Assembly (NCBI RefSeq): GCF_000385335.1
Contig: NZ_ARWA01000001.1
Span: 1,132,001 to 1,196,000, forward strand
DNA: 64,000 nt
Reading direction: 5' to 3'
Source: Methyloferula stellata AR4
GTDB lineage: Bacteria > Pseudomonadota > Alphaproteobacteria > Rhizobiales > Beijerinckiaceae
Shown here: in pieces, positions 20,935-29,394 of the stretch
How the letters are laid out: each line of letters begins with the position of its first letter
Numbering within the stretch: position 1 is the stretch's first letter
Translations under genes and position numbers: made by a program
The notes under the pieces: model-generated
Told to the model about the DNA's origin: nothing
What the model saw: only the letters and a program-made list of their open reading frames with translations
Databases searched by the model: none

Positions 20935-22248
20935 TTAAGACTTCACTTTGACCAGATTGGCCATGGCATCGGCGGCAATGCCTTTGGCCGCAGCCAACGT
21001 CGCGACGCGGGCTTTCGCTGCCTCGGCCCAAGCGGCCGATGCGGTTTTCGCAGCTTCGGGAAAGGTAGCCCTTTCCTGAAGCGCACGATCCAGATCGTCA
21101 TGCGCAAGTGCATCCTTGACCCGCGCGACCCGGGCCGGCAGGTCTTCGCCCGAAAGGTCGTTGAGCTTGCGGACGCGCACGAGGCCCGCGGCATGGCTCA
21201 TCAGCCGGTCGAAAACATTCTCGTCCGGCGGGCTCGCAGGCTTTTCGGTGGCGAGCAAAGCGGGCGTCAAAGCGGCAAACTGATCGGCGAGCGCCTTCGT
21301 CGTGACGATGCCCTTGCCCGCGGCAGGTTGCAGCACGGCCAGTTTGGCTTTGTCGGCGCCGAGTTTTTCGAGCGCCGCGAGTTCCGTTGTAAAGGGCGCG
21401 CCGCTTGCGATTTTTTGCGTGAGGTTTTCAGCTATGATCGCAATCGCCGGTGCATTGACCGCTTGCGGATCGGGCTTGGCTTCCGGCTCCTGCGGCGCGC
21501 GCACGGCGCTCTTTGGCGCATTCAACGCCGCTTCAAGCTGGCCGATGCGGTGTTCGAGCGCATCGATGCGCGATTGCACGGGCGCGAGATCGACGGTTGC
21601 GGGAGCCGATGTATCGGAGGGAGCCGCGCTTTGCACCTGCTGGGCTTGCGCCTGCGCGGCTTTGGCAAGGCCAAGCGCATCGCTCGCGGATTTTTCTACC
21701 GCACCGATGCGCTTTTCAAGCGAGCTCACCAAATCGCGGCTGCTGGCGTTTGCCGTATCGATCTTCCTTTGATCCGCATCGAGCTTGGCGTTCATCGCGC
21801 TGATGCGTTGATCGAGCGCTGCGAAAGTCTTTTGACTGTCGTCGAGAAAAAGCCGCGCAACATAGGCGCTGGCAAATCCGGTCGCAGCGCCGATCAGCGC
21901 AACGAGAATGATCGCAAAAAAGGAAAATCCGCGGTGCGGCGGCGGTGCAACATGCGGCGGCACGGCGCCGTTGGACGCGGCGGCTTCGGCATGCGCCTCG
22001 GCGGAAGCCGCAGCTTCATGATCTGTCGGGTGTTCGTCGCCAGCGAGCAGTTCCTCCATGGCGAGTTTCACCTCGGCGAGCGGTTCGGGCGATGCGGGCT
22101 TTTCGGCTTCCGCTTCCGGCACGTGGATCGCTTCACCTTCGATGGTGGGTTTTTCGCGGTGCAATGGCGATGGTGTGCCGAAAGGCGTCACGGAGTCCGG
22201 ACCGGGCTCTCGATTGGCGTCTGAACCCGTCTCGTCGTGCCCGGCCAT
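20935..22248 (-). CDS. Mitofilin-like inner-membrane protein (COG4223 type)
   Basis: 437 residues from the ATG at 22248, which has GAGGAGG seven bases upstream; the longer frame to 22362 has no such site. The cytoplasmic N-terminus is acidic and Pro/Ala-rich (about residues 1-108), with one transmembrane helix (FFAIILVALIGAATGFASAYVA). A coiled coil follows (about residues 140-245), and the C-terminal mitofilin-like domain includes RLMSHAAGLVRVRKL and LARVARV-type heptads. In Alphaproteobacteria this protein is encoded next to hemY and is considered the ancestor of the mitochondrial cristae-organising protein Mic60. A role in membrane shaping is inferred. Confidence 0.87.
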   Translation of the reverse strand: MAGHDETGSDANREPGPDSVTPFGTPSPLHREKPTIEGEAIHVPEAEAEKPASPEPLAEVKLAMEELLAGDEHPTDHEAAASAEAHAEAAASNGAVPPHVAPPPHRGFSFFAIILVALIGAATGFASAYVARLFLDDSQKTFAALDQRISAMNAKLDADQRKIDTANASSRDLVSSLEKRIGAVEKSASDALGLAKAAQAQAQQVQSAAPSDTSAPATVDLAPVQSRIDALEHRIGQLEAALNAPKSAVRAPQEPEAKPDPQAVNAPAIAIIAENLTQKIASGAPFTTELAALEKLGADKAKLAVLQPAAGKGIVTTKALADQFAALTPALLATEKPASPPDENVFDRLMSHAAGLVRVRKLNDLSGEDLPARVARVKDALAHDDLDRALQERATFPEAAKTASAAWAEAAKARVATLAAAKGIAADAMANLVKVKS

Positions 22249-22381
22249 TTCGCCTCCTCGCGCTCGTTTTGTTTTTAGCGGAAGCCGGACATGATCGCAA
22301 ACGGCCTCATGACCATGGGTTAATTTCGCCGCTCGCCGCTTCGTGCAAGGCCGCCGGCCCATCGCAGCGCCGCATCGGCAT

Positions 22382-22521
22382 AAAGTCTATGACTTTTTCA
22401 GGGTCACGCCATTTTTCTTTTGGCGGGATCTCACCCAAAAAGTCTGCAACTTTTCGGGATTGCCTATCTCTTACTGGCATGACCTTGCTCCGAAAAGTCT
22501 GCAACTTTTCGGGGTCATGCC
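22382..22521. repeat. Three evenly spaced hairpin repeats (AGTCTGCAACTTTTCGGG)
   Basis: Three related units start near 22382, 22437 and 22493, so spaced about 55 bp. Each has an AAAAGT arm, a short loop (CTGCA or CTATG) and an ACTTTT arm. The last is a perfect hairpin, CCGAAAAGT/ACTTTTCGG, and runs into the last codons of the CitE-like gene. Another copy in the opposite orientation is at 26254-26277. Confidence 0.8.
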
Positions 22522-23393
22522 ATGGCCGCGATCGCCTTTGCGAATTTGACGGTGCGTTGTGCGGTCTCTTCATGCGAGCGTTCGATCATGCGGCCTTCGA
22601 GCAAAAGCACGCCCTTGGTTGCATTTTCCGGCGCGGCGAAAGCCTGGATGATCTTGGCCGCCCAGGCGATCTCTTCCTGCGGCGGAGCAAAAACCTCGTT
22701 GCAGATCTTAATCTGATTGGGATGGATCAACGCCTTGCCGTCCATGCCAAGCTCGCGGCCCTGTTCGCATTCGGCGCGGAAGCCTGTCTCATTCGTAATT
22801 TCGTTGAAGACGCCATCCAAAATATCGAGGCCATAGGCGCGGGCGGCGGCGACGCAGGTCGATAGCCAAGGAATCAGGCCCATGCGTCCGGGCGCCAATC
22901 GCACGCGCGTTTCCTTGGCAAGTTCGTTGACGCCCATGACGGCGACTTCGAACCGCGCGGCGGGATCGACGGCGGTGCGCAAAATCGAATCCGCGTTGAG
23001 AACGGCGAGCGGCGTATCCATCATCGCCCAGAGCCGCGTATGCTCGGGCGCGCCGGCATCGCGCAGATCTTTCGCGGCGAGCATGATATCGCCCGGCGTC
23101 GCGACCTTGGGAATCAGCACGGCGGCGGGACCGACGGCGGCGATCATCGCGATATCGTCCTTGCCCCAGGGCGTGATCCGGTCATTGATCTTGACCGCGA
23201 TCTCACGGCCGCGAAAGCCGCCGGCCTTGATCGCCGCGGCGACACGTTCGCGGGCTTTATCCTTGTCTTCCGGCCGCACGGTGTCTTCCAGATCGAAGAC
23301 GAAAGTATCGGCTGCGAGCGTCTTGGCCTTCTCATGCGCGCGGGGATTGGACCCCGGCATGAAGAGAACGCTCCGGCGCGGTTGAACAGTCAT
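22515..23393 (-). CDS. CitE-like HpcH/HpaI-family lyase or thioesterase
   Basis: 292 residues, TIM-barrel family of citrate lyase beta subunits, malyl-CoA lyases and malyl-CoA thioesterases. Motifs: RRSVLFMPGSNPR at the start, FVFDLEDTV with the metal-binding acidic residues, VLIPKV, and KALIHPNQI near the C-terminus. The length fits stand-alone CitE or (3S)-malyl-CoA thioesterase (Mcl2) better than the longer serine-cycle malyl-CoA lyase. It is upstream of the mitofilin/hemY pair on the same strand, 266 bp away. A role in C1 or C2 carbon flow is tempting in a methylotroph but not shown by the sequence. Confidence 0.85.
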   Translation of the reverse strand: MTVQPRRSVLFMPGSNPRAHEKAKTLAADTFVFDLEDTVRPEDKDKARERVAAAIKAGGFRGREIAVKINDRITPWGKDDIAMIAAVGPAAVLIPKVATPGDIMLAAKDLRDAGAPEHTRLWAMMDTPLAVLNADSILRTAVDPAARFEVAVMGVNELAKETRVRLAPGRMGLIPWLSTCVAAARAYGLDILDGVFNEITNETGFRAECEQGRELGMDGKALIHPNQIKICNEVFAPPQEEIAWAAKIIQAFAAPENATKGVLLLEGRMIERSHEETAQRTVKFAKAIAAMA

Positions 23394-23408
23394 GTGAACC
23401 TTACATTA

Positions 23409-23430
23409 GATCACGTTCATGAACGTGATC
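23409..23430. promoter_or_regulatory. Perfect 22-bp palindrome upstream of the CitE-like gene
   Basis: The half-site is GATCACGTTCA followed directly by its exact reverse complement. It lies 15 bp upstream of the minus-strand start at 23393, where an operator could sit. The same stretch is followed by a hairpin of a dispersed-repeat type (23451-23493), so it may be part of a repeat rather than a binding site. Confidence 0.5.
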
Positions 23431-23450
23431 GATTCTCATAATGCAGAGAG

Positions 23451-23493
23451 GGATCGGTGCGAAAAACCGCTCACACTTTTTCGCATCCCGCTC
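23451..23493. repeat. Hairpin repeat (GCGAAAAACCGC family)
   Basis: TGCGAAAAA (23458-23466) pairs with TTTTTCGCA (23477-23485), flanked by GGATC-like and ATCCCGC arms. It lies in the divergent gap between the CitE-like gene and the DUF429 pseudogene and resembles the repeat at 20888-20932 in layout. Confidence 0.65.
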
Positions 23494-23590
23494 CGGCCGC
23501 TTTGACAGAAGCCAAAATGACATTTTTATTGCATCGCACAATAACCGTCCGTGCGGAATGAGCCAATGATTTTAACAAGCGGGTGCGGAT

Positions 23591-24337
23591 ATGGTTCATG
23601 ACGATATCGCTTGGCTCGCGGGCCTCGACGGATGCAAGGGCGGATGGATCGCCGTTTTATATCCGGTGGCCCGTCGAGCTTTGGCGAAAACCGGCGTTTT
23701 CAGAAGCTTTTCAGAGGCCTGCGCGCTTCTGCCGCGCCAAACGCTGATTGGCGTCGACATGCCGATCGGCCTGCCGGACCGTGTTGAGACCGGCGGCCGC
23801 GCGCCGGACCGCGCCGCGCGGCTCTTGGTCGGACAAAGACGTTCTTCGGTCTTTCCCGTTCCATCCCGCGCCGCCGTCTACGCTTTCGCGCAGGGCTATC
23901 CGCAGGCGTGCGCGGTTGCCCGAAATACGTCTTCTCCGTCCTGGGCGCCGTCGAAACAGGCGTTCTAGATCTTCCCTCGGATTCAGGAAGTGGATATCGC
24001 GCTCCAGGCCGAAGGTGAGCTTGCCGGGCGTGTCTTTGAAATTCATCCGGAAGTATCTTTCCGCATGATGCATGGCGCCCCACTTCATGAGCCGAAAAAG
24101 AAGGCTGGCCGCTGTCATGCCGACGGCATGAATCTGCGCAAAGACCTTTTGCGCGCGCAGGGATTGACCTCCGAGCTGGTCGACCAGACCCCGCCCCGCG
24201 GCGCGGGGCTTGACGATCTCCTTGATGCCTGCGCGGTAGTTTGGAGCGCGGCGCGGATTTTGAACGGCGAGGCTCTGGTCTTGCCGGATCCTCCAGACCT
24301 TGACGATATGGGACTGAAAGTAGCGATTTGGGCATGA
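23591..24337 (+). pseudogene. DUF429 protein gene interrupted by an in-frame amber codon
   Basis: A single 248-codon frame read from the ATG at 23591 encodes a complete DUF429-type protein, but codon 126 (23966-23968) is TAG. Before it come the family opening AGLDGCKGGWIAV and the GVDMPIGLPD acidic motif. After it come PRIQEVDIALQ, EIHPEVSFRMM and GLDDLLDACAVVWSA, all conserved family stretches. The two halves are in the same frame with no gap, so only a nonsense change separates them. The end overlaps the carbonic-anhydrase start (ATGA). DUF429 function is uncertain (RNase H-like fold). A sequencing error is possible. Confidence 0.8.
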
Positions 24338-25110
24338 GCCAAGAACCGAAAAAACAAGATACGGAAGACTTCGAGGACGGCCCGGCTGCCGGATATGAGA
24401 CGGCCTGCTGTCCCGGACATCTCTTTTTGCCGAACCGGCTGGTTAAAGGCTACGATGCCTTTCTCAATGGTCGCTTCGCGCAGGAGCATGGACGCTTTCG
24501 CAAACTCGCCGAAACCGGGCAAAAGCCGAAGGTCCTGCTCATCGGCTGTTCGGATTCGCGCGTCTCGCCGGAAGTCATCTTCGATGCCGAGCCCGGCGAA
24601 ATTTTCGTCATACGCAATGTCGCCAATCTGATCCCGCCCTATCGGCCGGATACGGATCTGCACGGCACATCGGCGGCGCTTGAATTCGGCGTCGTGGCGT
24701 TGGGCGTCGAACATATCGTCGTGATGGGCCATGCTCTATGCGGAGGCGTGCGCGCCTTCGCTCAGCACGAATCCGATCCGCATTATACGCCCTTGTCGCC
24801 AGGCGATTTCATCGGACATTGGATTAGTTTGATCGAACCTGCCGCGGAGAAGCTCGGGCCGCGGAGAGAAACCGAGCCGCTCGCCGATTACAGCGAGAGG
24901 CTGGCAAAGGCATCGGTCGTCCAGCAGCTCGCGAATCTGCGCGGTTTTCCATACATCAAGGACCGCGAGGCTGATGGCAGGTTGAAGTTGCATGGCGCCT
25001 ATTTCGGCATAGCCGACGGGCTTTTGTTGGCGCTCAACGAGGAGACGGGTCAGTTTTTGCCGGTCGCCGAGGAAACCCATCCGGCGCTGTCGGCCAAGCC
25101 GAAAGCCTGA
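24334..25110 (+). CDS. Beta-class carbonic anhydrase
   Basis: 258 residues, starting at the ATG at 24334, which overlaps the stop of the DUF429 frame. Zinc ligands and the catalytic dyad are visible: Cys72, Asp74 and Arg76 in GCSDSRV, and His133 and Cys136 in GHALCGG. The enzyme interconverts CO2 and bicarbonate in the cytoplasm. A methylotroph needs bicarbonate for carboxylation steps such as PEP carboxylase of the serine cycle, but this is context only. A hairpin (25159-25188) lies between it and convergent asd. Confidence 0.95.
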   Translation: MSQEPKKQDTEDFEDGPAAGYETACCPGHLFLPNRLVKGYDAFLNGRFAQEHGRFRKLAETGQKPKVLLIGCSDSRVSPEVIFDAEPGEIFVIRNVANLIPPYRPDTDLHGTSAALEFGVVALGVEHIVVMGHALCGGVRAFAQHESDPHYTPLSPGDFIGHWISLIEPAAEKLGPRRETEPLADYSERLAKASVVQQLANLRGFPYIKDREADGRLKLHGAYFGIADGLLLALNEETGQFLPVAEETHPALSAKPKA

Positions 25111-25158
25111 GACGGTCAGCGCGCGATCCTCACATATTAGAGCATTTCATGAATTGAA

Positions 25159-25188
25159 GCCGGGCATCACGCGCCTTGGATGCCCGGC
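25159..25188. terminator. Hairpin between convergent carbonic anhydrase and asd
   Basis: GCCGGGCATC (25159-25168) pairs perfectly with GATGCCCGGC (25179-25188) over a 10-base loop. It ends 7 bp past the asd stop. There is no good U tract on either strand, so it is a possible bidirectional terminator or a repeat. Confidence 0.5.
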
Positions 25189-25195
25189 GAAAATC

Positions 25196-26230
25196 TCACG
25201 CCGCCTTTTTCTTCGGCTGGATGAGCTTGCGGTTGATCAGCACTTCGGCGATCTGAATGGCATTCAGGGCCGCGCCCTTGCGCAGATTATCGGCGACGCA
25301 CCAGAAGGTGAGGCCGTTTTCGACCGTCGCGTCCTCGCGTATGCGCGAGATGAAGGTCGCATCCTCGCCCGCCGCCTCATGCGGTGTCATATAGCCGCCT
25401 GGCTCATGTTTATCGATGACGAGACAGCCGGGCGCTTCGCGCAGAATATCGCGCGCCTCATCGGCTGAGATGGGCTTCTCGAATTCGACATTCACCGATT
25501 CCGCGTGGCCGACGAAGACCGGCACGCGCACGCAGGTCGCGGTGAGCTTGATCTTGGGGTCGAGCATCTTCTTCGTCTCGGCCATCATCTTCCATTCTTC
25601 CTTCGTGTAGCCGTCCTCCATGAAGACGTCGATCTCAGGGATCACATTGAAGGCGATACGCTTTGCAAATTTCTTGGTCTCGACCGGATCCGAGACGAAG
25701 ATCGCGCGCGTCTGCGAAAACAATTCGTCCATCGCTTCCTTGCCGGCGCCGGAGACGGATTGATAGGTCGACACGATGACGCGCTTGATGATGGCAACGT
25801 CATGCAAGGGCTTCAGGGCGACGACGAGCTGCGCCGTCGAGCAATTCGGATTGGCGATGATGTTCTTCTTCGAAAATCCGACGATCGCATCGGCATTGAC
25901 CTCCGGCACGATCAGCGGGACATCGGGGTCCATGCGCCAGGTGGAGGAATTGTCGATGACGACGCAGCCTTGCTTGCCGATCTTCGGCGACCATTCCTTG
26001 GAGATGGCGCCGCCAGCCGACATCAGGCAGATGTCGGTGCCGGTGAAATCATAATTTTCGAGCACTTTGCATTTGAGGATTTTGTCGCCGAAAGAAACTT
26101 CCGTGCCGATCGAGCGCGACGAAGCCAGCGCGACGATCTCATCGATCGGAAATTGACGCTCGGCCAAAATATCGAGCATTTCACGCCCGACATTGCCGGT
26201 AGCGCCGACGACGGCGACCTTAAAACCCAT
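25196..26230 (-). CDS. asd: Aspartate-semialdehyde dehydrogenase
   Basis: 344 residues, full length. NADP-binding loop GATGNVG at residues 9-15, catalytic Cys130 in NPNCSTAQ, and the substrate-binding QSVSGAGKEAMDEL. It reduces aspartyl phosphate to aspartate semialdehyde, feeding lysine/diaminopimelate, threonine and methionine synthesis. It is a single gene; a dispersed hairpin repeat lies in its upstream region at 26254-26277. Confidence 0.97.
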   Translation of the reverse strand: MGFKVAVVGATGNVGREMLDILAERQFPIDEIVALASSRSIGTEVSFGDKILKCKVLENYDFTGTDICLMSAGGAISKEWSPKIGKQGCVVIDNSSTWRMDPDVPLIVPEVNADAIVGFSKKNIIANPNCSTAQLVVALKPLHDVAIIKRVIVSTYQSVSGAGKEAMDELFSQTRAIFVSDPVETKKFAKRIAFNVIPEIDVFMEDGYTKEEWKMMAETKKMLDPKIKLTATCVRVPVFVGHAESVNVEFEKPISADEARDILREAPGCLVIDKHEPGGYMTPHEAAGEDATFISRIREDATVENGLTFWCVADNLRKGAALNAIQIAEVLINRKLIQPKKKAA

Positions 26231-26253
26231 TTTGATCTCCTAAAGGCATGAAC

Positions 26254-26277
26254 CCGGAAAGTTGGCAGACTTTTCGG
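26254..26277. repeat. Hairpin repeat, inverted copy of the 22.4-kb family
   Basis: CCGGAAAGT pairs with ACTTTTCGG around TGGCAG. Read on the minus strand it matches the units at 22382-22521. It lies 24 bp upstream of the asd start, so it falls in the 5' leader or promoter of that gene. Confidence 0.75.
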
Positions 26278-26530
26278 ACGAGTCATGCGTCAAACAAAAG
26301 TGATGGACTACCGATCTCATAAGCTATGGGCCTTAAGCCCGCAACGAACTCGGGCCGATCAGCCGTGCGTGCCGGCTATTCCTCAAATTTAACCTTATGC
26401 CGGCGATTTAAAGGGCCTGTTGACGCTAAAGCGAGATCGCACGGCCCCGGTAACGCTCGACTCACCCCGGTATCTACATAGTGATTTTTATCTAAGGGGG
26501 AGGCCTGCCGCGGCAGGTTTTAGATGAATC

Positions 26531-27358
26531 ATGCGTTTTCGATCGTCGAAGGCCCATTACGGGTCGTTGAATTTTTCCGAGCCGGCGCGGGTCGCAGGCT
26601 TTCGCTGGGATTTGGCGGGGCTGGCTCTGGCCACGCTCGCAGGCGGGTTGGGTCTGGCACTTCTGGCCGAAGCCGACGCGCCGCTTCCATCGGCCCATGT
26701 GGAACAAGCGGCGGCTCCGGCGCCCGCCTGGACCCAGATCAACCGGCCGTTTGAGCTTTACGGCCTTGAAGTGTCTGAAGTCGCGAAGCTTTCGAGAACC
26801 TACGAGGCACGGCGGCATGTGACAGGCGGGGGCCGTCAGGATATTCTGACCTTCGGCAGCCTCAAGTCGGGAAGCGCCTATTTTCGCCTGGTTCTTTACC
26901 GGATGGGCGATGAGGACGCGCAAAATGTGCCGTTTTTCGTCGAATTGGCACGCCGCGCCGCCGATGGCGGGCTTGCCATCACCAAAAGCCAATCGCCGGT
27001 TCCTCTCGCGACGCGGTTCGGCGATGTAGAGGTCGCGGACCTTTCGCTGGCATCGGCCGAAGGTGCGGCCTTGCCCTGTCTTGGATTCCGGATGGACGCC
27101 AAGACTCTGCCCTGGCGCATGACGGGATTTGCCTGCGGCGGCGGCATGCCGCTGCCGCGCCCGGAGCTCCAATGTATTTTCGACCGTTTGGATCTCCATA
27201 GCGCCGGAGACGACCGGGCTTTGGCGAAATTCTTCGCCGACGCCGAATTGCGCCGCAATCCGGCCTGCGCGGGGACCCGTTTGACCCCAGCTTCCGCCCA
27301 CGCAGCATGGCTCGACGAAAAAGAGGCGCCGCCACCTCTGAGACTATCAAAACATTGA
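26531..27358 (+). CDS. Membrane-anchored hypothetical protein
   Basis: 275 residues. An N-terminal basic stretch is followed by a hydrophobic helix at about residues 28-47 (LAGLALATLAGGLGLALLAE), an Ala/Pro linker, and a soluble domain expected in the periplasm. The domain has several cysteines (for example CLGF, FACGGG, LQCIF, PACAG), which may form disulfides. No family recognised. The start is chosen as the first ATG in frame; a 14-bp palindrome (CCTGCCGCGGCAGG, 26504-26517) lies just before it. The 300 bp upstream of it (26231-26530) hold only the hairpin repeat and no gene. Confidence 0.65.
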   Translation: MRFRSSKAHYGSLNFSEPARVAGFRWDLAGLALATLAGGLGLALLAEADAPLPSAHVEQAAAPAPAWTQINRPFELYGLEVSEVAKLSRTYEARRHVTGGGRQDILTFGSLKSGSAYFRLVLYRMGDEDAQNVPFFVELARRAADGGLAITKSQSPVPLATRFGDVEVADLSLASAEGAALPCLGFRMDAKTLPWRMTGFACGGGMPLPRPELQCIFDRLDLHSAGDDRALAKFFADAELRRNPACAGTRLTPASAHAAWLDEKEAPPPLRLSKH

Positions 27359-27439
27359 GCGCAGCGGCTTTTAAGGCACAGCTATTGAACCAAATAACGC
27401 CTATTATGTTATCAGCCCGGGGGCTTTAGGGGATTCGAA

Positions 27440-27829
27440 ATGCGCCGTTTTGCGACTTCACTGGTTTTAGGTTCGACAATCGTGGCGAGCCTGGTTTTGG
27501 TCGCAGGCAGTGCCAGTGCCCAGGACCCTAAGAAAAAGATTCGCCATTACACCCGCTATCCGGCGCCTTATGTGAATAACGAAGGCATCGCGCAGCCGCC
27601 GCTGACCGTAAACAAGCGCAGCTTCCTCGACCCGGGCCCCGTCGTGCCGCAAGGCAGCGAGTCGAATTACGTGGTGCAGAACACCTATTTCGCGCAGACG
27701 CCCGACCAGAATTTCGCCCGTTCGAAATTCGGCAACGAGGCTCTGCCCCAGCCGCTCGAAGTGCCGGGCCGCCCCAGCCCCGTGCTTGAATTTTGGACTC
27801 CCGCGTACCCCTATCCTTATCCCTATTGA
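27440..27829 (+). CDS. Secreted hypothetical protein with Tyr/Pro tail
   Basis: 129 residues. A clear signal peptide is probably cut after GSASA (about residue 27). The mature part is rich in Pro, Tyr and Asn and ends PYPYPY. AGGGGA precedes the ATG at 27440. The gene is followed by a strong terminator at 27877-27909, so it is a single-gene transcript. It resembles small periplasmic proteins seen in Hyphomicrobiales; function unknown. Confidence 0.7.
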   Translation: MRRFATSLVLGSTIVASLVLVAGSASAQDPKKKIRHYTRYPAPYVNNEGIAQPPLTVNKRSFLDPGPVVPQGSESNYVVQNTYFAQTPDQNFARSKFGNEALPQPLEVPGRPSPVLEFWTPAYPYPYPY

Positions 27830-27876
27830 GATTAGGTTGATTTCGCATCCGCCGGTATGCGGATGTGCTGAAGGCT

Positions 27877-27909
27877 AAAACCGCGTGCTGTCGGGCACGC
27901 GGTTTTTTT
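27877..27909 (+). terminator. Rho-independent terminator after the secreted hypothetical protein
   Basis: ACCGCGTGC pairs with GCACGCGGT around a short loop and is followed by a run of seven T (27903-27909). It is the best terminator in the window. Confidence 0.92.
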
Positions 27910-27995
27910 GTGCGGCGCTCCCCATTTTTTGTGTCACAACTTCCTGCCAGTGTAGGCCGGTCCCGCCGGGACATCGGAATGGAAAGGGGAAAGCC

Positions 27996-28427
27996 ATGAG
28001 CATGTTCGGAAACATCATGTCGAAGATTTTCGGTCATCATCAAGAGATCGCTGCGGCTACGCCCCCCGTCGTGACGCCGGAAACCTCTTCTTCCGCTGCC
28101 ACCGGGACTGCCGCGCCGGAAGTGGCGGCCACGCCGATCAATGCCGCGTCCGCGACGGCGCAGATCGCCGGCGTCGACGTGGAAGCCGTTCTGACGAACC
28201 TCGCGGCGCATCATCATGAAAAACTCGATTGGCAGAAATCGATCGTCGATCTCTTGAAGCTTCTCGGCCTCGACTCGAGCCTTGAGGCGCGCAAGGAACT
28301 CGCCGCCGAATTGCATTACGCGGGCAGCACGGATGATTCAGCCGCCATGAACATCTGGCTGCACAAGCAGGTGATGGTGAAACTCGCCGAGAACGGCGGC
28401 AAGGTGCCGGACGAACTCAAGCATTGA
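27996..28427 (+). CDS. DUF3597-family protein
   Basis: 143 residues from the ATG at 27996, preceded by GGAAAGGGGA; the frame extends back to 27885 but includes the terminator. The N-terminus MSMFGNIMSKIFGHH and the C-terminal block DWQKSIVDLLKLLGLDSSLEARKELA are the two conserved ends of the family, joined by an Ala/Thr/Pro linker. The conserved end, with a YxGSxxDSAAMNIWLH tail, is similar to LysM-associated small proteins. Molecular function is not known. Confidence 0.85.
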   Translation: MSMFGNIMSKIFGHHQEIAAATPPVVTPETSSSAATGTAAPEVAATPINAASATAQIAGVDVEAVLTNLAAHHHEKLDWQKSIVDLLKLLGLDSSLEARKELAAELHYAGSTDDSAAMNIWLHKQVMVKLAENGGKVPDELKH

Positions 28428-28517
28428 GATCATCCGGGGCTTTGTTTTGGAAAGCCGCTCGCCGTTTGCCCGTCCCGCTCCAAAGCAGTGGACGTTCGGA
28501 TAGAATCGTCTGAAGGC

Positions 28518-28598
28518 GTCATGCGCGGACTTGATCCGCGCATCCAAGCACAACGCTCCGTGATGCCTGGATGGCCGGGTCAAGCCCGGCCATGATGC
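28518..28598. repeat. Pair of hairpin repeats (ATGGCCGGGCTTGACCCGGCCAT family)
   Basis: Two palindromes about 25 bp apart: ATGCGCGGACTTGATCCGCGCAT (unit 28518-28544) and GGATGGCCGGGTCAAGCCC followed by its closing arm (unit 28569-28598). They are in opposite orientations, like paired REP units. A single unit of the same family is at 35997-36025. Confidence 0.8.
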
Positions 28599-28613
28599 AA
28601 TTGAAAGTAGGCT

Positions 28614-29394
28614 CTAGAAATTCACCTCGAGGCTGGCCTCATAGGTCCGCGGGGCGCCGAACCAGGCGGTATCGCCGCCATTGGCGCCGACGATGTTCGA
28701 TCCGTCGGCGATCGACGCATAATAGAATGTGTTCGTCACGTTGACGACCTGGAAGCGGGCCGTCACGCGATGCCCCATGAGCAGCGAACAGGCTCTGCGA
28801 GTCGAAGCTTTGGATATAGCGGAAGAAGGGTGCGTCGGTCGGCTCCTTCAAAATGTAATTGAACACGCCCGAGGGCGATTCAGGTCCGTAAAGCGCGCCT
28901 GCAAGCCCGTTCAACACCTGGATGCCCGCGAGATTCTCGGCCGGGATCGCCGTCGTGCCGATGACGTTCAAGCCGTCGAGCCGCGTGTTCGACACGATGC
29001 TGCTTTGAAAGCCGCGCGATTGCGGCCGCGACACTTCGAGCCCCTGCTGATCTCTGATCTCGACCGAGGGCAAATAGCGCAGCGTATCGTTGACGGTCTG
29101 AACCTGCTGATTGAGGATCAGAGTATCCGGGATAAAATTGACCGATTGCGGCGTGTCGAGCACGGGCTGCTTGCCGAGCGGCCCGAGATCGACTGGCGGC
29201 GGTTGATCGGGCGCCATAGCCGCATTGGCGAGACCTGTGTCCGTGCCTTGCACATTGACGGCCGGCAATGTGGCCGCGGCGGCAGGCGCAGGTGCGTTTG
29301 CTTGTTGTGCCACCGCCGGGAATGAAAGCGCCGTTAGAAAACCGGTCGCTGTGCCGAGGCTGAGAAAGGCGCGATGATGTATTTTGGACGACAT
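28614..29394 (-). pseudogene. TonB-dependent receptor remnant with the central barrel deleted
   Basis: The N-terminal part (about 205 residues, 28780-29394) has a signal peptide ending AVAQ and a full plug domain: DTPQSVNFIPDTLI, TLRYLPSVEIRD, GFQSSIVSNTRLDGLN and VLNGLAGALYGPESPSGVFNYI, typical of TonB-dependent siderophore receptors. The frame then turns to arginine-rich nonsense. In another frame, running to the stop at 28614-28616, the last 55 or so residues of such a receptor are readable: HRVTARFQVVNVTN and GAPRTYEASLEVNF, ending in the usual terminal Phe. About 450 residues of barrel are missing and the ends are out of frame. It cannot make a working channel. Confidence 0.85.

Noticed and set aside
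22382-22521. Evenly spaced repeats as a CRISPR array
   Set aside because: Units are degenerate, palindromic throughout and only three; spacers are about 30 bp but no cas gene is near. A hairpin repeat cluster fits better.
23966-23968. Amber codon read as pyrrolysine or by suppression
   Set aside because: No pyrrolysine genes in view, and the family has no need for a special residue there; nonsense mutation or sequencing error is simpler.
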